Origin: Bacteroidaceae bacterium | GTDB lineage: Bacteria > Bacteroidota > Bacteroidia > Bacteroidales > Bacteroidaceae | Reading direction: 5' to 3' | Assembly: GCA_017427185.1 (NCBI GenBank) | Contig: JAFRTJ010000009.1 | Coordinates: forward strand, 1-64,000 | Length of the DNA: 64,000 nucleotides | Part shown: one piece after another, positions 35,827 to 45,490 of the stretch | How the letters are laid out: every line of letters starts with the position of its first letter | How positions within the stretch are numbered: the stretch's first letter is position 1 | Translations under genes and position numbers: made by a program | The notes under the pieces: generated by a model | Told to the model about the DNA's origin: nothing | What the model saw: the letters and a program-made list of their open reading frames with translations, nothing else | Database searches by the model: none

Positions 35827-37617
35827 TCAATACTCTACGCTCACCTTCTTTGACCTTTCACCTACCTGCACCACATAAATTCCAGGAGATTGCTTTGCTT
35901 TTTCGTTTACTTTGTACCCTGAAGTGGTGTAAACATTGAAGTCATCTTCTCCCTCCACATAAATCCGACCGTTTACTACGTAAGGAAAAAGAGGGAGCGT
36001 TTGAGATATCATGCCTTCTGAAGTATCCTTATCAAACTGGATAAGGATAGTGGCACAAGGATTGAGGGTAACAGTTGGGGATGTCAGTTTCAAAGTTGTA
36101 CTTTTCACCAGCAACCGGTTGTCCTCTGTATTCTCAGCACACACATCATTGGCTGAAACCATGTAGGCAGAGCTCAGTTTGTAACCTTCTGGGACCAAAA
36201 CACTTATTTCCTGCTTCGCATCATACGATCTGTTTACCAACGAGACCACCAAACTTTTTTCTTCATTCAACACAGCAGCACAATCAATGTAGCAACGGTC
36301 TATCTTCTTTCCTTTTTGAGAGGAGTCCGTATCGCCATCGATTTTCAACGAACTCAATTCCAAATTCTTGATACCAGGCCCTGTTACATCCACACCTACA
36401 GCATGACCTGTCATGAATCTACGGTAAAGACTATAGAGGTAATAGCAAACAGAGGGATAGGCATCCTGATTACCCACCGTTTTCAAAAGTCCATGTCCGT
36501 TCACGGGAAAGATATAATTCGCCATAGCAACGTAAGGACTCGTGCGAATGAAAACATTCAGCATACCAGCCATCGCGGCAGCATCGTAGAGTCGACGAGA
36601 ATCCTTACGGGTGAAGGAATAACCACTACCATTATACACACTATGCCTGCAGTTCCATTCGTCGATGCTGAACCGAATGGGATTTGAGGTCCTTCCCGCA
36701 GAGATGTTGTAGGTAGTCATATCATTGATAAAATAACGCAAATTCGCTTCTACCAATTCAGGAGCAAACAGGGTCCGTTGCGGCTCCATCAATGCCTTGT
36801 CTCGTACATTGGCTGTCATATAATAGTGCATCGTCAAGAAGTCCAGATACTTTCCGCATTTTTCAGCAACAGTTTTGTTCCACTTTCCCGTATGACCCAC
36901 ACCTAACAGTTTCACTTCAGGATACATCTTCTTAATGGCAGAGGCATAGAGGCTAAGCTGGTCGGCATATTCTGTTGCAGATTCCGCTTTGTGGAATTTG
37001 TTAGCCAAATAGTTCTCGTTACCAATACAGAAATAGCGCACATTATAAGGTTCCGCATGACCATTGCTCACTCGATATGCTCCCATTGGGGTTCCAGCAT
37101 TACCGTTCACATATTCCACCCAGCATAAAGCTTTTTCCACGGAATGATCATAAGTGTTGTTGTTCCCCATAGGAATATTGATGTAAGGTTCAATGTCCAG
37201 CTTAGCACACCAGTTCACAAACTCATCAGTACCAAAGGTATAATATTCCTTACCACCCCAGATATACTCGTTCTCTGCCGTTCGAGTGGGACCTACGCCT
37301 TTTTCCCACTCATAATCGTAGATAGCGGTTCCTGCTGGCCAACGCATCACAGGTATATTCAGTTTCTTCAGTTGTTTTGTTACGGACAAATTCTCCCTCC
37401 CTTTCTTGTCAACCACACCGTCATAGATAACTGCATCGTTACAGTCTTCCAACATTTGCCCGTAAATCATGGAATCTATGGGTGCCAAATGTTCCAAATC
37501 AGATATCGAGACAATGGTCGTTGTTCCTGATACCGTCTGATGATAGGTTGGGTTCTGAGATTTTGCTACTGATGAGTAAATCATCAGGAGAAAAACGATT
37601 GAAAACTTGATTCTCAC
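35827..37617 (-). CDS. Alpha-L-arabinofuranosidase, GH51
   Basis: 596 residues. The start is GTG at 37617: a TAG stop lies two codons upstream and the sequence after it is a good signal peptide ('IVFLLMIYSSVAKSQ'). Catalytic residues: acid/base E201 in 'YFCIGNEN' and nucleophile E320 in 'FSIDEWN'. A C-terminal beta domain follows and the last ~55 residues form a sorting-type tail ('GIYVVQVGERSKKVSVEY'), which is unusual for GH51 and suggests surface display or secretion. It releases alpha-L-arabinofuranose from arabinan, arabinoxylan or arabinogalactan chains. It is third in an operon after the FAD oxidoreductase. Confidence 0.88.
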   Translation of the reverse strand: MRIKFSIVFLLMIYSSVAKSQNPTYHQTVSGTTTIVSISDLEHLAPIDSMIYGQMLEDCNDAVIYDGVVDKKGRENLSVTKQLKKLNIPVMRWPAGTAIYDYEWEKGVGPTRTAENEYIWGGKEYYTFGTDEFVNWCAKLDIEPYINIPMGNNNTYDHSVEKALCWVEYVNGNAGTPMGAYRVSNGHAEPYNVRYFCIGNENYLANKFHKAESATEYADQLSLYASAIKKMYPEVKLLGVGHTGKWNKTVAEKCGKYLDFLTMHYYMTANVRDKALMEPQRTLFAPELVEANLRYFINDMTTYNISAGRTSNPIRFSIDEWNCRHSVYNGSGYSFTRKDSRRLYDAAAMAGMLNVFIRTSPYVAMANYIFPVNGHGLLKTVGNQDAYPSVCYYLYSLYRRFMTGHAVGVDVTGPGIKNLELSSLKIDGDTDSSQKGKKIDRCYIDCAAVLNEEKSLVVSLVNRSYDAKQEISVLVPEGYKLSSAYMVSANDVCAENTEDNRLLVKSTTLKLTSPTVTLNPCATILIQFDKDTSEGMISQTLPLFPYVVNGRIYVEGEDDFNVYTTSGYKVNEKAKQSPGIYVVQVGERSKKVSVEY

Positions 37618-37656
37618 TTTTCTATAATTGTTTAATTGGGAAATACTTCATCTAAT

Positions 37657-39219
37657 CTATTTGTTGAACGGATTATAATGGCTTCCCTTCGACCCGTCAC
37701 TTTTTTCTCTATCGAGAACCAACGTCGGATCTATCGTTTCTTCCAAATCCGCATTCAGCAAATATTGTCCTTGTAATATCAATATTTCGCGCAGCATCTT
37801 CGTATCTACATTCCTTGTTATGCCGTCTGCCTCTGCAGCCATAGCAGCTGCAGTACCAGCACCTTGACCCATTGCCATGCAAGTTGCCATTACCCGAATG
37901 GAACCTGCCGCCATCTGATTGGCAGAGATGCATCGTCCAGCCACAAGCATGTTATCAAACTTCGTTGGAATAAGGGAACGATATGGTATTTCATATACCA
38001 TTTTACCTGAACCAGTATAAATTTGCATTTTTCCTTGTCCAGGATGTATGTCAATAGCATAAGTCCCACATGAAATGCCATCTTCAAAAGATTTCCCTTC
38101 TAAGATATCACCCTCATCTAAAACATAGTCTCCTATTATGTGTCGACTTTCTCTTACACCTACTCTAGCACCTGTTTCTGCAATAAAGGAGTTTTCAAAT
38201 CCACCGACATGCTTTTTCATAAATCGATAAACTTCAACTACTTGTTTGCGGAGTCTTAGTTCTGCTTGGGTTAAATCCTTGGCATTCACTCCTGATATCT
38301 TCTGCAGCCTAGTTACATTCATAGCAAATTGGTGATGGGGAAGTTCATACATCAAGATTCTGTTGGCTATTTCATTGTCTAAATTCCCCTTGGCTATCTC
38401 TTCCTTTACCAACTCGTTTAATCCCAAGAATGCAATGCCCTTTTGACTATCGATATCCTTGTCTGTAGGACTATCCTTCAAAAGATGTCTGTTTTTCTTC
38501 ATCCAAGCTCGTAATTCCGATGTATTCACATCGCCAATCCTAAAAAACAAAGAAACAGGTTGCATGATCCCTTTACCATCACCTATAACAAACTCGGCTC
38601 CAGCTTTTGCTGCAACATCACCATCACCTGTACAGTCAACCACCACTTTCGGACATATCGCTGCACGTCCGGATTTGTTTTCTATCAAGACTGCTTCCAC
38701 TGTCCTGTCTTTTGTTACCACGTCTACGCACATTGTATGTAGAAGTATTTCTACACCCGCCTCTTCCAGCATATCCAACAAAATGACTTTCGAACCTTCT
38801 GGATCAAGAGGAGTCATCGATGCGTTGTCAAAAGTGAGATCTGTCATATGTCCCTCAGAATATCCGTTTTCCACCATTCGAGAAACAAATTCCTCTGCGA
38901 TTCCTTTCACCACCTGCCGACCTTTGATGTCGTGAAATGTAAACATAGGATTGATTTGGGCTACAGTCAGATTGCCTCCCACGAATCCGTATTGTTCAAC
39001 TATCATCGTTTTAGCTCCCATCCGGGCTGATGCAATGGCGGCACCTATTCCTGCGGGACCCGCTCCAACTATCAACACATCTGGATGAGCAATAACAGGA
39101 ATCTCTTTGGCTGGTTCCTGATAAATGTCTGCCTTTCCTCTTTTCGAACTGGTTTCTTCCTTACATCCGTACAGGAGAAGGAATAGACCTATCAACCATA
39201 CTGTATGATGCAGTTTCAT
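37657..39219 (-). CDS. FAD-dependent oxidoreductase, exported lipoprotein
   Basis: 520 residues. The lipoprotein signal 'LIGLFLLLYGCKEETSS' puts it outside the cytoplasm, and the acidic residues after the Cys (K-E-E) resemble Bacteroidetes surface-export signals. The dinucleotide fold 'VLIVGAGPAGIGAAIASARMG' (about 48-68) and a second FAD contact, 'DCTGDGDVAAKAGAEF' (about 194-209), place it in the FAD_oxidored family (PF12831 type). Near the C-terminus 'NMLVAGRCISANQMAAGSIRV' is the conserved FAD-closing region. The substrate is unknown. Its place between a giant surface protein and GH51 suggests a sugar or lignin-like substrate. It starts 12 bp after the preceding gene. Confidence 0.82.
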   Translation of the reverse strand: MKLHHTVWLIGLFLLLYGCKEETSSKRGKADIYQEPAKEIPVIAHPDVLIVGAGPAGIGAAIASARMGAKTMIVEQYGFVGGNLTVAQINPMFTFHDIKGRQVVKGIAEEFVSRMVENGYSEGHMTDLTFDNASMTPLDPEGSKVILLDMLEEAGVEILLHTMCVDVVTKDRTVEAVLIENKSGRAAICPKVVVDCTGDGDVAAKAGAEFVIGDGKGIMQPVSLFFRIGDVNTSELRAWMKKNRHLLKDSPTDKDIDSQKGIAFLGLNELVKEEIAKGNLDNEIANRILMYELPHHQFAMNVTRLQKISGVNAKDLTQAELRLRKQVVEVYRFMKKHVGGFENSFIAETGARVGVRESRHIIGDYVLDEGDILEGKSFEDGISCGTYAIDIHPGQGKMQIYTGSGKMVYEIPYRSLIPTKFDNMLVAGRCISANQMAAGSIRVMATCMAMGQGAGTAAAMAAEADGITRNVDTKMLREILILQGQYLLNADLEETIDPTLVLDREKSDGSKGSHYNPFNK

Positions 39220-39231
39220 TGGATTCTTCTT

Positions 39232-42200
39232 TTAGTACAAAACCTTTTTCCCATTCACAATATACAAACCCTTCTGAGGCTTACGAGAAATCTTTTGTCC
39301 CATCAAATTATAGGTGCCTGAGAGCGAACTACTTGATACCGCTTTTGCTCCATTGTCATAGATGTTTTGTATGCCAGTTTCATTGGGGAAAGGAAGAGGA
39401 TAATAAACTTCTGGGTATTGTGACCAAGGTTTCATTTCTCTCTCTCCGTTAAGCATGTCACACACTTCACCACTTGTCAGTTGTTCCTCTGTAATCTGCA
39501 TGGTACCAGAGTTGGCATTTGCATCCGTGTCATTCAAATAGTAACAATTCGTGATGATTGCACCTGAGGGATTGCGCGTGATGATGAAAGTCTTACCATT
39601 TGACAGATCAATATCCAGTTTCCCAACAAACAGACAATTGGTGATTTCTACGTCCTTTTCCGAGAAGCATAAGATACCCGCACTATTCATTGCGGTCGGA
39701 CCTGTGATTTGTCCAGCATAGACGCAATCAATAATCTTACCGCCAGCGGTAGTGGTCACACGGGAAAGACCTCCATGGAATCCATTGCCGGAAGTGGTAA
39801 TAATATCCACATCACATACGCAATTCTGAAGAGTACCACCCAACAACGTGTTTGCAATTCCTGCCATATAGAGATAATCCGTAGTGATACTACCACTTAC
39901 ACGCAGATTTTTCACCGTACCACTCAAACCTCCAAACAAGCCCCAAAGATTCTCAGAAGGAACCTTGTCATAGGTAATAGTATGACATTTTCCGTCGAAT
40001 ACACCATTATATGCTCCAGAAGAAATCAGCAAACCGTTCCCAGATCCTTCACCAACCATGGGAAGACTCTCTATTACATTGTCAAGATTGATGTCAGAAG
40101 TCAATTCGGCATTAATATCATAATTCCCGTTGTTAACCATTATGCTAAACACCACAAAGTCTATATCAGACCCTAATTGATAGATACCATCCACCTGTTG
40201 GGGCATGAACGGCAAACTGGACATATAATCCTGCTCAGCTTCCTCTTTGCTGATTGTTCCTTCTTCGTAACCATTGCTCAACTGGTTAGCCATCTCGTAT
40301 GTTTTTGCAATGATGTCTTCGCTTAAATAACTGTCTAACAGAAAGACTAAGGATTCGATATCCTCGTGCTGGTCCATGAGAGAAATGTAAGCCTTCTTGC
40401 ATTCGCAGACTTGGAGGAAAAGGTTACTCAACTGGCTGATAAGTTCATATTTTTCATTCACGTCTGAGGCTGTTTCTGCAGCATATATGGCACTCTTTAA
40501 ATCATCTTTCAGTTTTTTGCTAAAATTAGGATAACTGGCATAATCAGCAGCTGAACTGGATTGATAGACATTCAGCAAGGTGTTTGCGCGAGCGACTTGT
40601 GATGATAGAACATTGCTCATCGCTTCAGAAGCTTCCTCCATCGTGCCACGATAGATTACTTTGATGTTTCCGAAACCTAACCATCCTGGATGACCATTCA
40701 GATTAAGCTGCTTGATTCCCATTGTAAGTGTACCATCCGTAACATTGACAAGGATAGAATTAGAGTAACGCCCTGCTTTGAAGGCATTGCTGCATCCGAT
40801 GGCGCTGCTTGGTGTGTAACCCACAATTCCACCCCAATCATTCTCCACCTGATAGTCCGTGCCAGAAACATCTGGAGTGATGAAGCAGTTCTCGCCATCT
40901 ACTGCATCTTTTTCACTTATCATATCTTCTATGTTTGCCTGGAAATAATTGTAATGGTCATTAAGATAGAATACTGCAGAGTAGTTGGTACTGTAATAAT
41001 CGCTTGTGGGATAAGGCTGGAAGGCTCCATTTATCTGTAGCTCGTAGACACCATTTTTCAGTCCTGTCAGCGTCTGACTCATGTCGATAGCCTTATTCCT
41101 ACTTTCCGCTGTTCTGATTGAACTGGTCTCCGATATATCGGAATTTGTTCCTACCGTACCGTCCCAACCATCAAAACCTCTGCTGAAGTCTGTGTTATTG
41201 AATAGATTCGTCACATCCATTCCTTTCTGCGGGTCATAAGATAGTATCTTTGTAAGCATCATGCTGATATATTCGATTTCCATAAGCAGTTCTTCCGTAT
41301 TAAGCAAACGCTCTTCCATAATATAGCTGACTGTGCCATGAGCGAATGCTTCATTTGGCTCTGCGTAAGCTGTTAAATAATTATTCAACTCGTCAAGTAT
41401 TGGATTGTCAAAGCTCTCCATCTTCTGAAGATAATCCACTGCTTCTTCAACATTTTCTTTGAATGTTTCATAGGTTGCCGCATTTTCTGCCAACATCATT
41501 TTCATCGGAGTAATGGTCTCGTTGCAGTATCCTATCACATCTTTTACATTTTCAAATTTTTGCAGCTCATCCAACACTTTGTTGAACTCTGTCTCAAGAG
41601 ATTGTGACACTTTCAAGGATTCAACATACTCCTTTTCAACAGATACAATAGTGCTTATAAAATCCTGTAGGGAAGCATTGTCTTTTGCGTTGGAGTATAT
41701 GCCATCATAACAGTATACTACATCTCCTTCTCTGCTTAGCACTGGAGCGGGATCGACACCTAGAGTCTGGTGCCATACAGGACTTCCTGTATTATCACCC
41801 ACTAATACCATACAACAGAATCCATTAACTAATTGCTCTTCCTCTATCTTCACCACGTTATTATTAGCATTGGCATCGCATTCATTCAAATAGTAGCAAT
41901 TAACGCAAGCATTTCCTGTGCCACGATTGAAGATGCTGGACTTTCCATTCGAGAAGTCTATTTCCATTTGTCCTGTAAAAATGGTGTTTTTGATTAACGA
42001 ACCAGATTCAGCATAGCAGATGATGGCAGCACAATTCATTGCTGTTTCCCCACTCAATGAACCGGAATACAAGCAATTTAAAACTTTTCCACCCGCATTT
42101 GTTGTCACACGTGAAATGCCACCATGGAATCCGCTTCCTGCCGTAGTGATAATATCTACGCTTGATTCGCAATTTTCCACAGTACCTCCATTTAACGTAT

Positions 42201-43587
42201 TCGCTATGGTAGCCATATATTGGTTTCCCGTCGTGATTGATCCTGTCACACGCAAGTTGCGAATGGTGCCGCTCACACTGCCGAACAACCCCCAGATGTC
42301 AGCTGTAGGTACTTTATTATAAGTGATTGTGTGAAGTTGCCCATCAAAAGTTCCTTCATAGCTGCCCGATGTGATCATGTTGCCATTATCACCTGAGTAA
42401 CCTATCAAAGGAATTTCTTCGATAATTTCATCCAGATTGATGTCATCCGTCAGTACTGCATCCAAGGATTTATTACCGCCCTGAACTAATTTAGCAAAAG
42501 ACAAGAAATGGTTCGCACTGCTTATTTGGAAGACATTGTTCACCAAGCTCTCTGGGTCTATAACACCACATTCCGTACACATCCCATATTCATATTTGTG
42601 GGGCTCCACTTTATTGCCACCTTTTTCATTGGAATAAGTAATTTCTGAACCTTCTATGCTGGTTATACCATCGCATTTGAAACTACCATTCGCATAAACA
42701 ATCTTGTGTGTAGGATCCAACAGAGGCATCGAATCCTCACCGATATTTTGTCGCCATGCAGGATTCTCTGTATTAGATACATTGAGTAGGAAGCAAGCAT
42801 ATCCATTTTTCATTTGCTCTTCCGTAATCTGCGCCGTGTTGGGATTATTCTGAGCTTCTGTATCGTTCAAATAATAGCAATTACTGAAAATGCCACCATT
42901 GGGATTACGAGCAATTGTATAGCTATTCCCATTCGACAGATTGATGTCCATCCGACCAGAGAAGATGCAATTTGAAACCTCCACTGCATTATCTGCATAG
43001 CATATGATTCCACCGCTATTGGTAGCTGTCTCTCCACTCATCACGCCAGCATAAACACAACCGATGATTTTACTTCCTGCTGCGGTAGAAATACGAGCTA
43101 TTCCACCAAAGAGTCCAGTTCCTCCTGTACTAGTAATGTTCACGTCACAATAGATATTTCTCAGCGTACCGCCAGCCAATGAGCATACAAGTCCTGCATT
43201 CGTGGTGTTTAACGTGGTGATGCTACCGCTTACGCGAAGATTCTTTATCGTACCACTCATCGTCTGGAACAAACCCCAGTTGTCACCCATGTCTTTTGCA
43301 TTGTAAGTGAGCGTATTAAACTGACCATCAAATGTACCTGAATAGTTTTTCAAATAACTCTCTGTCCCTATAACATCCAAGTTGACGTCTTGAGTTAATA
43401 CGGCATCCAAATTTTTTGTACCTGAATTTACTACTGTAGCAAAATTCTGAAAATCTTCTGGAGACGAAATCTGTACCACATCATTTTCGATGACTAGCTT
43501 CTCCAACGCGCTCTCCTGAGCCTTTGTTGATAAACAAATAGCAGCCCCAAGGGTCAATGCTAAACATAAATGTTTTCTCATTTTCAT
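39232..43587 (-). CDS. Giant surface protein with three GLUG-like beta-helix repeats and type IX-like tail
   Basis: 1451 residues with signal peptide 'LCLALTLGAAICLSTKAQ'. Three copies of a ~260-residue block (about 40-290, 350-620, 1135-1395) repeat the order 'DAVLT-x-D-INLD', 'GTFDGQ-x-x-T-I-T-Y', 'WGLF ... GTI-x-N-L-R-V-x-GSITT', 'GG-I/L-x-R-V/I-x-T-x-AG', ending in 'NCYYLN'. The hallmark G-x-x-G/N-x-R pattern is that of GLUG/adhesin-type beta helices. The middle (about 640-1130) holds alpha-helical coiled segments around a beta-sandwich (about 800-980, 'GFDGWDGTVG'). The tail ends 'KGLYIVNGKKVLY'. Adhesion or polysaccharide binding is inferred. It is first gene of the operon with the oxidoreductase and GH51. 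Confidence 0.82.
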   Translation of the reverse strand: MKMRKHLCLALTLGAAICLSTKAQESALEKLVIENDVVQISSPEDFQNFATVVNSGTKNLDAVLTQDVNLDVIGTESYLKNYSGTFDGQFNTLTYNAKDMGDNWGLFQTMSGTIKNLRVSGSITTLNTTNAGLVCSLAGGTLRNIYCDVNITSTGGTGLFGGIARISTAAGSKIIGCVYAGVMSGETATNSGGIICYADNAVEVSNCIFSGRMDINLSNGNSYTIARNPNGGIFSNCYYLNDTEAQNNPNTAQITEEQMKNGYACFLLNVSNTENPAWRQNIGEDSMPLLDPTHKIVYANGSFKCDGITSIEGSEITYSNEKGGNKVEPHKYEYGMCTECGVIDPESLVNNVFQISSANHFLSFAKLVQGGNKSLDAVLTDDINLDEIIEEIPLIGYSGDNGNMITSGSYEGTFDGQLHTITYNKVPTADIWGLFGSVSGTIRNLRVTGSITTGNQYMATIANTLNGGTVENCESSVDIITTAGSGFHGGISRVTTNAGGKVLNCLYSGSLSGETAMNCAAIICYAESGSLIKNTIFTGQMEIDFSNGKSSIFNRGTGNACVNCYYLNECDANANNNVVKIEEEQLVNGFCCMVLVGDNTGSPVWHQTLGVDPAPVLSREGDVVYCYDGIYSNAKDNASLQDFISTIVSVEKEYVESLKVSQSLETEFNKVLDELQKFENVKDVIGYCNETITPMKMMLAENAATYETFKENVEEAVDYLQKMESFDNPILDELNNYLTAYAEPNEAFAHGTVSYIMEERLLNTEELLMEIEYISMMLTKILSYDPQKGMDVTNLFNNTDFSRGFDGWDGTVGTNSDISETSSIRTAESRNKAIDMSQTLTGLKNGVYELQINGAFQPYPTSDYYSTNYSAVFYLNDHYNYFQANIEDMISEKDAVDGENCFITPDVSGTDYQVENDWGGIVGYTPSSAIGCSNAFKAGRYSNSILVNVTDGTLTMGIKQLNLNGHPGWLGFGNIKVIYRGTMEEASEAMSNVLSSQVARANTLLNVYQSSSAADYASYPNFSKKLKDDLKSAIYAAETASDVNEKYELISQLSNLFLQVCECKKAYISLMDQHEDIESLVFLLDSYLSEDIIAKTYEMANQLSNGYEEGTISKEEAEQDYMSSLPFMPQQVDGIYQLGSDIDFVVFSIMVNNGNYDINAELTSDINLDNVIESLPMVGEGSGNGLLISSGAYNGVFDGKCHTITYDKVPSENLWGLFGGLSGTVKNLRVSGSITTDYLYMAGIANTLLGGTLQNCVCDVDIITTSGNGFHGGLSRVTTTAGGKIIDCVYAGQITGPTAMNSAGILCFSEKDVEITNCLFVGKLDIDLSNGKTFIITRNPSGAIITNCYYLNDTDANANSGTMQITEEQLTSGEVCDMLNGEREMKPWSQYPEVYYPLPFPNETGIQNIYDNGAKAVSSSSLSGTYNLMGQKISRKPQKGLYIVNGKKVLY

Positions 43588-43612
43588 TTGAATTAAGGAT
43601 TTATTTTTTTTG

Positions 43613-43643
43613 CAAAACTAACGGATTTTACAATCCACTACAA
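43613..43643 (-). promoter_or_regulatory. Promoter of the GLUG protein-oxidoreductase-GH51 operon
   Basis: Minus strand: TTG (43643-43641), 20 bp, TAGTTTTG (43620-43613), then a leader of about 20 nt to the ATG at 43587. Confidence 0.65.
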
Positions 43644-43677
43644 CATTTAATACATAAAAAAAAAGTATGAATTGATT

Positions 43678-43698
43678 AATTCATGAAAAATTCATGTA
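43678..43698. promoter_or_regulatory. Putative operator site 1 (TTCATGAA-based)
   Basis: Contains TTCATGAA (43680-43687) and TTCATGTA (43691-43698), 11 bp apart. The reverse complement of 43792-43812 matches this 21-bp stretch at all but one base. It lies about 35 bp upstream of the -33 box of the GLUG operon. Confidence 0.6.
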
Positions 43699-43791
43699 AA
43701 CTCTGTAGATAAAGAGAAAAATGAAAAGAAAAGAAATACTGTGCACGAGATAAAAGATATTCTTCTATACATTTGCACACAACAAGCATCA

Positions 43792-43812
43792 TACATGAAT
43801 GTTTCATGAATT
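43792..43812. promoter_or_regulatory. Putative operator site 2, inverted copy
   Basis: TACATGAA (43792-43799) and TTCATGAA (43803-43810), 11 bp apart, the mirror image of site 1. Two further half-like words follow toward the regulator gene: CTCATGAA (43835-43842) and TTTATGAA (43861-43868). Confidence 0.6.
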
Positions 43813-43869
43813 ATATGATATATATTAACGTTTTCTCATGAATTTAGACTCTTTTTCCAATTTATGAAT

Positions 43870-43877
43870 TAAATTTG
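43870..43877 (+). promoter_or_regulatory. Candidate -7 box of the second TPR/HTH regulator
   Basis: TAAATTTG ends only 4 bp before the ATG at 43882, so if used, transcription would begin at or next to the start codon (leaderless). A more distant promoter was not found. Confidence 0.4.
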
Positions 43878-43881
43878 CAGC

Positions 43882-45339
43882 ATGTTTCGAACAAGAAAGA
43901 CTCCATTTCACATTTTTTTCATCTTGCTGATGATTGTACTGGCTTGTTGCAAAAACAATCATCCAAGTACTTACAAAGGAACTATCTCTGACCCATACAG
44001 GGATATACATCAATATATGTGTAAGAATCTAATTACTGAAGGGATTCATTATGTTGACTCAATGCAATCATGTCCAGACAAGTTCATATTGCGAGCCTAT
44101 ATGCTTCTTTATTCATCAGACTCCGCATATATATGTTCCGTACTTGATTCCGCCTGGTTAGGCAAAGTTCACAGCGAAGACCATCCTATGCTGCGCTACA
44201 AACGTTGCATGACTTCCGCTTTAATACTCTCTTCAGATAATGTGAATGATTATAGCCGTGCATTGCATTATGCCAAAATGGCTGTTAACATCTATGAAAG
44301 AGACAGCACCATAGGGAATTTCTGTGATAATTGCAATTTGCTTGGATTGATTTATTTTCACACTGGTCGAATTGTGGAAAGTATAAAATCATACCGTGCA
44401 TGTTTGGAACATGTTACGAGCAAAGATAAAACAGCTGAAGTTCAAGCCCATCTTGGTTTAGCATATATCTTCCACAAATGGGCAAGGAAGAAAATAGAAT
44501 TGGAATATGCATGCAAAGCAATTGACATAGCTTCAGAGGTGGACGAATTGGATGTTTATACTTCATGCAATGCCTCTCGAATAGCAGGAATTGCTTTTGA
44601 AGACAACAATGAACTTGATTCTGCCCTATATTACTATAGACAGGCTTTCCAAATTGCTGTCATGGCTGGCATGACACATTATGCAGAAAAACTGAAGGAT
44701 AACATTCTTTCCTTACAAGATTCACATCAGGAAGATCCAGCACATGAGAATCTAATCCGTTCCATGGAATCCAACATGGAACTGCGCAATATGATTAATA
44801 CGCAAGTAATGGAACTTAAGGCGACAAATGAGAATCTGAGATCAGATCTTTTTCACGAGTCTGTTCGCAGTAAAAATCTGTTGTATGTGTGCTTCTTCTT
44901 GGGAATCTCCATACTTGGTGTGATTATATATTTGGAACGCTATCATCGACATAACAAAGACATAACTTTAAGATCTGAGTCCCGTATCAGAGAAATTGAA
45001 ATGGCTCTTGAGACACAAACCATCAACGCTTGGTTAGCTGAAAAGGATACAGACCGCTTTATGCAGCATTTCCGCGCTAAATATCCTTTCTTTATCCCCT
45101 GTTTGCAACAAAGAAATGACAGCATCACAAAAAACGACCTAGTGCTATGTGCTCTCATTGCACTTGGAGAAAGCAACTCTAGAATTCAAGACATTCGACA
45201 CATTTCAAAGGAAAGTCTATGGGCTGCACGCTATCGGATACGTGCAAAACTTAATCTCATGCACGAGGAGAAACTGGAAGATTTCTTGAGGAATTTGCTT
45301 GCAAAAAACACACACAACATGACAACTGACAAACAATGA
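43882..45339 (+). CDS. TPR / transmembrane / HTH regulator (second)
   Basis: 485 residues, the same layout as the protein at 3851-5317. Lipoprotein-type signal 'ILLMIVLACCKNN', TPR-type helices (about 60-280, 'RALHYAKMAVNIYE', 'ALYYYRQAFQIAV'), coiled segment, one membrane span (about 332-351, 'LLYVCFFLGISILGVIIYLE'), and a C-terminal HTH-like region (about 415-465, 'NSRIQDIRHISKESLWAARYRIRAKL'). It is divergent from the giant GLUG protein operon across a 294-bp gap that holds paired TTCATGAA sites. Control of that operon in response to an extracytoplasmic signal is inferred. The N-terminal Cys suggests that the sensing part is tethered at the membrane. Confidence 0.8.
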   Translation: MFRTRKTPFHIFFILLMIVLACCKNNHPSTYKGTISDPYRDIHQYMCKNLITEGIHYVDSMQSCPDKFILRAYMLLYSSDSAYICSVLDSAWLGKVHSEDHPMLRYKRCMTSALILSSDNVNDYSRALHYAKMAVNIYERDSTIGNFCDNCNLLGLIYFHTGRIVESIKSYRACLEHVTSKDKTAEVQAHLGLAYIFHKWARKKIELEYACKAIDIASEVDELDVYTSCNASRIAGIAFEDNNELDSALYYYRQAFQIAVMAGMTHYAEKLKDNILSLQDSHQEDPAHENLIRSMESNMELRNMINTQVMELKATNENLRSDLFHESVRSKNLLYVCFFLGISILGVIIYLERYHRHNKDITLRSESRIREIEMALETQTINAWLAEKDTDRFMQHFRAKYPFFIPCLQQRNDSITKNDLVLCALIALGESNSRIQDIRHISKESLWAARYRIRAKLNLMHEEKLEDFLRNLLAKNTHNMTTDKQ

Positions 45340-45490
45340 ATCCCAACCTATATACAACAAACACAATCCTTCCATAAACGCTTTTGAAGAATAAGGACTC
45401 TCCTTTTTCTTAAATCCTCTTATACTAATCCTAAAAGTCTCATACCCCACGAATGGTTAGATTGAACCGCACATGCAGTTGTTAAGATTG

